Source: Saccoglossus kowalevskii
Lineage: Eukaryota > Hemichordata > Enteropneusta > Harrimaniidae
Direction of reading: 5' to 3'
DNA length: 25,706 bases
Assembly (NCBI RefSeq): GCF_000003605.2
Contig: NW_003141327.1
Coordinates: 48,788-74,493 of the forward strand
Both the position numbers and the translations under genes were made by a program. Shown here piece by piece: positions 20,875 through 25,706 of the stretch; within the stretch, counting starts at the first letter, position 1; each line of letters begins with the position of its first letter. Below the pieces are notes generated by a model. The model was given only the letters and a program-made list of their open reading frames with translations, did not search any database and was not told the origin of the DNA.

Positions 20875-22616
20875 GTGCGTAGAAACAGCTAATTAGCAAG
20901 TCTAATTAACGAGAATGCACGACTTTCATGTTGAGTTGCACACTTGTATGTTGAATTGTGTCGCTTTCCTGTCATCGCCCGTGCTGTCTGGCGGTGATTT
21001 TGCACATTTAAAGTCTTTTTAAAATATCTGCGTATAAGCTCATCTTCTTATTGCTCAAATATATTAGACTAAACTATTTATTAGCTGTGTTGAGGAAATA
21101 TTAAACAACGTTGTGCTATATAATATATAACACTAAGTTCACCGACATTGGACAATGGCAGTTACTTGTCAGAACGACAAAAACTGACAACCTGGACTTT
21201 TTTTAACAATCTTACTTTTATTATATTTTTTAAAAGTTTGTTTTATCGAGAATTTAAGCTTGTGCATAGTACATGATATATTTTTCGGTTATTTTATTCC
21301 AACTTAGTTCGTTCTTTGTGGATATTTGATAGTTCAACACTGGTCATGCACCATTGCCTGTTTTTGAAGGTCAGTGACCCTGAAGGGTCATTAATATACA
21401 TACAGTTGTACAAGTGAAAGTAGATTATACCGGAAAAAAAGGATCTGTTCCTGGGATTTTCACAAAATATGGTGTGGTGGTGCTTCTTGAATTTGGCTGT
21501 TTTTTTATTTTTCGTTTTTATGACATTTTGTGTGATTGTCTACAGTGTTTATGAAAACAGAATTTTGGGGGGTATTTTTGAGATGCAGGAAAGTAATAAT
21601 TAAATAATTCCAGCTCTGACATTCATCTGTTTTAATTATGTCCGCTGATCTTGGTCTATGTTGATCATTGATTATAATGTATTTGAAATGTAACTGGGAC
21701 TTTAATATGTTTTGCTCATTCTTTTTTAACGTCATCTTGACAAAATCAAAACAAAAGACACAATGAACACCATTATTTTTTTCACCAAAACATTCTTCAA
21801 TTTCTTTGCTAGTTTTGGACCAAATTGACAACTTTCCAATGCATGGTTAAGGTCTTGACCAAAAAATATTGAATAAATTTTTCCTTTTTTATTTAGTGAA
21901 GGATTGAAAAAAATTATCTTGTCATTCAAAGAGAGCTTTTGGTTAATACATGTATGGTTATATGCGGAATAACTGCCATGGTTTTCCCGAGGAAAATACA
22001 GCAAAAATTCCGAGCCAGTCTCCTACAACATCACATCAGGTGGAACAGATAGATTTCTCCATTTAAATTAAATAATTATCCTAGATCTAGGTGATGATCA
22101 AAATGCGTAATATATGAGCCAAGTCAGTGTGGTGTCAAGCTTTGGTTGGTATAGCTCACTTTGGCATGTTGCCAGAATTTGTAAATTCATACCAAGTTTG
22201 TTAGGCAAAGGTGCTTAGGTCAGCACAATACTTAAGATGAAATATAAATAATCCTGTATATTGCTTTCTTGCATGACATTAGTTATTAGTAAGATTGTAA
22301 CCAGAAAAAAAAAGTAATAGTACGCTCATTGCTGTGGTGACATATTTTGACTCACACTCGTATTTATATCAGACTCTAAGTTTTAGAACTTGTACGTCTA
22401 GGGAGTAAAAGATACAGCACTTTATAAAAATCTTTGAATGTATGTTGGTTGCTTTCAACCTGTTCTTCATAATAAATAATGGAGTATGACAAATATCGAG
22501 CAGACCAATATGTGCTCGCTATATAGAACACATGATCATTTTTTAATTCAATGTTTACACGTACCTGCCCTTCTTTGCATTCTTGTTTATAAAACTAGGT
22601 ACACTCCATGCTAAAT

Positions 22617-22816
22617 TACTGTAAAATACTTTTAATTTATTTTCACTTGGAATTAATTTTCACTAAAGGAATGATTCAGTGAAAATAAAATCCAGCAAAT
22701 ATACCTTTTTTTCCTATATTTTACATTCAACTTGTCAAAAATCATTTTTCCATACAAAACACTCAAAGTCTTTTCAGCGAAAATTAATTCCAGCTAAAAT
22801 GAAGTATTTTACAGTA
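22617..22816. mobile_element. 200-bp TA-flanked MITE in intron 1
   Basis: The left end TACTGTAAAATACTT is exactly complementary to the right end AAGTATTTTACAGTA. The complementarity continues, with a gap, through GGAATTAATTTTC, giving arms of about 45-50 bp. TA at both outer edges fits the mariner-type target duplication. Inside, the motif GAAAAT.AA.TCCAGC recurs in both orientations. There is no coding capacity. Confidence 0.85.
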
Positions 22817-23377
22817 TTTTAAAACAAATGATCTTGGTTCAATATAAAATGTTTGTTGTAAAATCCAGAAACTGTTGTGGGGTAACTCATTTTGATGCAT
22901 CGCTGATACTGGATGCCTGGCTGCCATTTTGTGCATATTTAAAGTTAGTCTTATGACTAACAAATCACCCTTAGCAACAATAAAAAAAACTATGTACAGA
23001 CTGTACATGCACCATTGCAGTACTGCAGAAACAATGAGTTTAACAACTCACTCACCCAAATAATGATTTATTTTGAAATATGTTTGTACCACCAACGCCA
23101 GGGTGTGAACACTTGGTGAATAGACTCGATCAGACATTTCTGTATATCATAAAAATTCCTTAAAACTGACACATAAAAATTAATTACCAATTTACACTAA
23201 TATTATGAAAAATTTATTATTTTTGTGTTTGAACATCCTCTTGGAATACTATATCCAGTATGTAACTGGTACATTTCATTTACATTATTCTAGTCTGATG
23301 AATGTTTATCTGATTTAGCACTTTTGTCTAACATCTGTCAAAACCAGGTGCCATTTTATTTATAGATATCTTCTGAA

Positions 23378-23542
23378 TACTGTAAAACACGTTGAAAAAG
23401 CAACATGCAATTTTTGCAAATTCGGCTCAAAGCAAGAATTAACAGAATCTTGATTGAGCTATCAACAATATCATTGTGAGAATATACTTCATTTTAAATT
23501 AGTGACATCTTGAATTAGTGAAATCAGGGTGTTTTACCATAG
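23378..23542. mobile_element. Probable decayed MITE of the same type
   Basis: The left end TACTGTAAAACACGTTGA can be paired with the reverse complement of the right end, TATGGTAAAACACCCTGA. Matches are imperfect (about 14 of 18). The inner right arm holds two AATTAGTGA motifs like those of the neighbouring elements. Weaker than the other three. Confidence 0.45.
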
Positions 23543-23772
23543 CATTATGCTTAAAAATGGTGGCTAAAAATACCAACTTGAGGGAAAACTCTAATATGAA
23601 GTAAATGCTTGTTATATCATATTTTGTTGAAATATTGGAATATATTGTCAAAATTACACATTTAAGAAATTTCTAAGTCTACTTTTTTCTTACATTGCAG
23701 TTGCTCTATTAGAATAGAAGCCCATATAAACTGAGAGACTGTAAAAATAAACAATCGTTGCATAATATAAAA

Positions 23773-23960
23773 TGTACTGTAAAATATGTATTAGAAACTG
23801 TGGCTTCTATTAAAATGGTACAATTCAACAGAGGGGATGCAGTCTCTATTAGAGCATGTACACATATGAGAAATGATGAATTTTTGGTACTCAATTATTC
23901 AAAAAGGATGGGTGCGACTTCTATTAGGGATGCGGCTTCTATTACAGATTTTACGGTACA
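23773..23960. mobile_element. 188-bp MITE with TGTACYGTAAAAT ends in intron 1
   Basis: The left 24 bases and the reverse complement of the right 24 bases match at 21 positions: TGTACTGTAAAATATGTATT against TGTACCGTAAAATCTGTAAT, both then AGAA. The interior repeats the motif CTTCTATTA four or more times, with GGATGC.G before two of them. A further CTCTATTAGAATAGAAG at 23703-23719 just outside may belong to a nested or adjacent copy. The 76-codon plus-strand frame across it is an accident of the repeat. Confidence 0.8.
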
Positions 23961-24397
23961 TGTATCACTGAAACATAACCTACCATAAAACACCTGTAAT
24001 GCATGCTTTACTAATAGAGTAAATATGGTACCATTTTACATGCAAGTACAATCCCTGGTGTACATGTGTGTTAAATAGAAAGTGAACAGGCTCCTTTGTG
24101 AATACAGACTGCTCAGAAAATACCTAGTAAAGTAACGTAGGTTGTTTGTAATTGCCTCAGAACATGGTACTGCAGATGAAAAGGAATGACAAGCTACTAG
24201 AAAATATTGAAAAATAATATAACATCTTGATTTTCTCTAAGTACTTGTCAGGAGTGTATGCAATTTCTAATTGCATACTTGAGGTCAATAATAGAAAGAA
24301 CAACGTTAATGAAACATGCATAAATTGAAGTACTATGATATAGATAACTTGAATATTAATACTAACAATATGGTATGATAAATCTAAAAATATTGTG

Positions 24398-24690
24398 TTA
24401 GCAGGGGTTTTTCTAGAAAAAAAATGCAAGTGGGAGCACTGCAATTCAGCGGCGTTCTCCCTACCAGGGTGTGGAGTTTTTGATAATTTTAAGTTAATTA
24501 TGGCTTCCTTGGAGCCAAAATTACTATCAGACAGGTCACAGTTGAAAACTTGTGGCCACATGTGATCCCTGGTCAATCAGAATTTTATGGTTGTCAGAGG
24601 ATCTGCTCCCCAGGATAAGGGGGCACATGGCCATGGCATGAGGGCACTGCGCCCCTGTTCCCTTGTTTAAAAAAATCCCTAGGAGAGCAG
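24398..24690. mobile_element. Candidate non-autonomous DNA element, weak inverted ends
   Basis: The left edge AGCAGGGGTTTTTCTAGAAA resembles the reverse complement of the right edge, CTCCTAGGGATTTTTTTAAA. The inside is more GC-rich than its flanks and carries GGGAGCACTGC near the left and GGGCACTGCGCCC near the right. The pairing is loose, so this is only a suggestion. Confidence 0.35.
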
Positions 24691-24757
24691 GAAACTAAGC
24701 AGTATTGAATGGACGGAATAAAAAAAAACTGTATACATGCTTCAAATTAGCCACACA

Positions 24758-24794
24758 TATGCACCACAAATATATCTAATATCTGTGGTGCACA
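24758..24794. repeat. Hairpin TGCACCACA / TGTGGTGCA
   Basis: The 9-bp arms at 24760-24768 and 24784-24792 are exactly complementary, and pairing extends inward with one mismatch to about 15 bp (ACAAATAT against ATATCTGT). The loop is short. It might be a cruciform-forming site or a very small inverted repeat element. Confidence 0.65.
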
Positions 24795-25279
24795 TTTATT
24801 TTCTTTTGGCTGTCAAAACATTTTGATCAATCATGCATATCAAACAAAGATAATCTATAAAAATTATTTGAACATGCTTGTAGTCATCCATATTGCCTCT
24901 TTAATTATTTAAAAAATTTGGTGACCTTTCTGTTGGTAATTTCCAACTTATTACCTGGATGCTTCATTACAAAGTCCAGTGCTGGTCATTACCATGGCAA
25001 CATTCCATTATGTGTGCTACTGAAATATCTAGTTTAGAGTTCAAAAGATTTATTTTTAGAATTGCTCTGGATTTATAAGATAAAAGATATGCTGGTTATG
25101 AGGAGACAGCTACATTTCTGATTTTAGTGATACTGTTCATTCCATAATTACTTGCACATTACCAGTATCATGTACAGCTTCTGACATTCATTTTACTGGC
25201 CTCTGGTAACTGGAATAATGATTTACTTGAGATCCCTGATATACAAACACTAGTCTAGCTCAATAGCCTTATATTATTA

Positions 25280-25491
25280 TACTGTAAAATGACTAATTTT
25301 CACTGGGTTTAAATTTCACTGATTTACCATTTCAGGCATATTCAGTGGGTTTTAAATTCACGGTTTCGTCATTTAGATAATGTGTTCTATGCTAAATTGT
25401 ACATATTCACTGTGTTTTAATTTAGTGCATTTTTCCAGTCAGGGAAATAAGCTAAATTAAAACCCAGTGAATAATTACCCCCTTTACAGTA
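25280..25491. mobile_element. 212-bp TA-flanked MITE in intron 1
   Basis: The left end TACTGTAAAATGACTAATTT, then TCACTGGGTTT, is mirrored by the reverse complement of the right end, TACTGTAAAGGGGGTAATTA, then TTCACTGGGTTTT. Inverted arms are about 50 bp with a small indel. The interior adds two more TTCA.TG.GTTTTAA motifs. It shares the TACTGTAAA tip with the element at 22617. Confidence 0.85.
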
Positions 25492-25706
25492 GTTTCTTGG
25501 CACTGGCAACGAAGAATTTGCAAGATAAACAAAAATAGTTTTATTTATAGAATTATTTGTTTTAATTATTTCATTTGAGTACCTCGTCAGACTAAAATAG
25601 CTCTGTTGATATGCATAGTTTCAGATCATATTGGTGGGTAACTATTTGTGGCCAGTAATAGCTACCAAAACAGTGGCAATATAACAACCCTGGTGTGAAT
25701 GGCTAC

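Larger units (their letters stand above)
20875..25706 (+). other. Intron 1 of the phosphofructokinase gene (incomplete, at least 4.8 kb)
   Basis: It begins with the donor GTGCGT. I looked for the expected exon 2 start (an acceptor followed by codons for MNAAVR) on the plus strand and found none, so the intron runs off the window. It is AT-rich, and its longest unexplained frames (108 and 139 codons, both minus) have no motifs. Embedded inverted-repeat elements are listed separately; outside them (20875-22616, 23961-24397, 24795-25279) I see nothing. Confidence 0.8.

Noticed and set aside
23697-23720. Possible exon 2 acceptor (TTTTTTCTTACATTGCAG)
   Set aside because: The splice site looks good, but the joined frame would give Val instead of Gly and meets a stop after four more codons; there is no MNAAVR sequence, so it is not the phosphofructokinase exon.
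24157-24576. 139-codon minus-strand open frame
   Set aside because: It overlaps a candidate transposon end and low-complexity hydrophobic AT-rich sequence; no family signature.

Overview
This is an AT-rich animal genomic window. It contains spliced host coding sequence, non-LTR retrotransposon remains, many short inverted-repeat (MITE-like) elements and several satellites. No bacterial gene organisation, tRNA, rRNA or CRISPR array is visible. The repeat types (GTCCGTC-rich elements bounded by AGCTCCG/CGGAGCT, TACTGTAAAA-type TA-flanked MITEs, an RTE-like LINE) suggest a marine invertebrate, perhaps a lophotrochozoan such as a mollusc or brachiopod. The phylum is an inference and is not proven by the sequence.

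The only host gene recognised with confidence is at 20646-20874 (+). It is the first coding exon of an ATP-dependent 6-phosphofructokinase, ending in the family's FTSGGDSQG ATP-binding loop at a consensus splice donor. The N-terminal extension carries two RRxS motifs. The rest of the window to 25706 is intron 1 (at least 4.8 kb). It holds three clear TA-bounded inverted-repeat elements and one weaker one, one further candidate element and a hairpin. Exon 2 was not found.

The 20 kb upstream look intergenic. Left to right: an AT-rich stretch; a 5'-truncated, frameshifted RTE-group LINE at 2517-4287 framed by a perfect 13-bp target-site duplication; an 18-bp triplicate; a fragment of a TTAA-bounded MITE; an LTR-like repeat (6327-6906) whose same-orientation partner lies at 11726-12338; between those two, an intact TTAA-bounded MITE (9244-9406), a 220-bp pentanucleotide microsatellite and a 199-bp tandem duplication; a perfect 40-bp tandem duplication at 15058; a CpG-rich island at 16459-16787 that may be a promoter or first exon; a LINE C-terminal remnant on the minus strand (17024-17227); a minisatellite with an exact 168-bp higher-order repeat (17427-17984); and a 674-bp element with internal ~150-bp repeats (19067-19740).

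No set of genes working together as a new system is visible. The points most worth following are the possible PKA sites in the phosphofructokinase N-terminus, the CpG-rich island upstream, the MITE cluster in intron 1, and the recent structural duplications.
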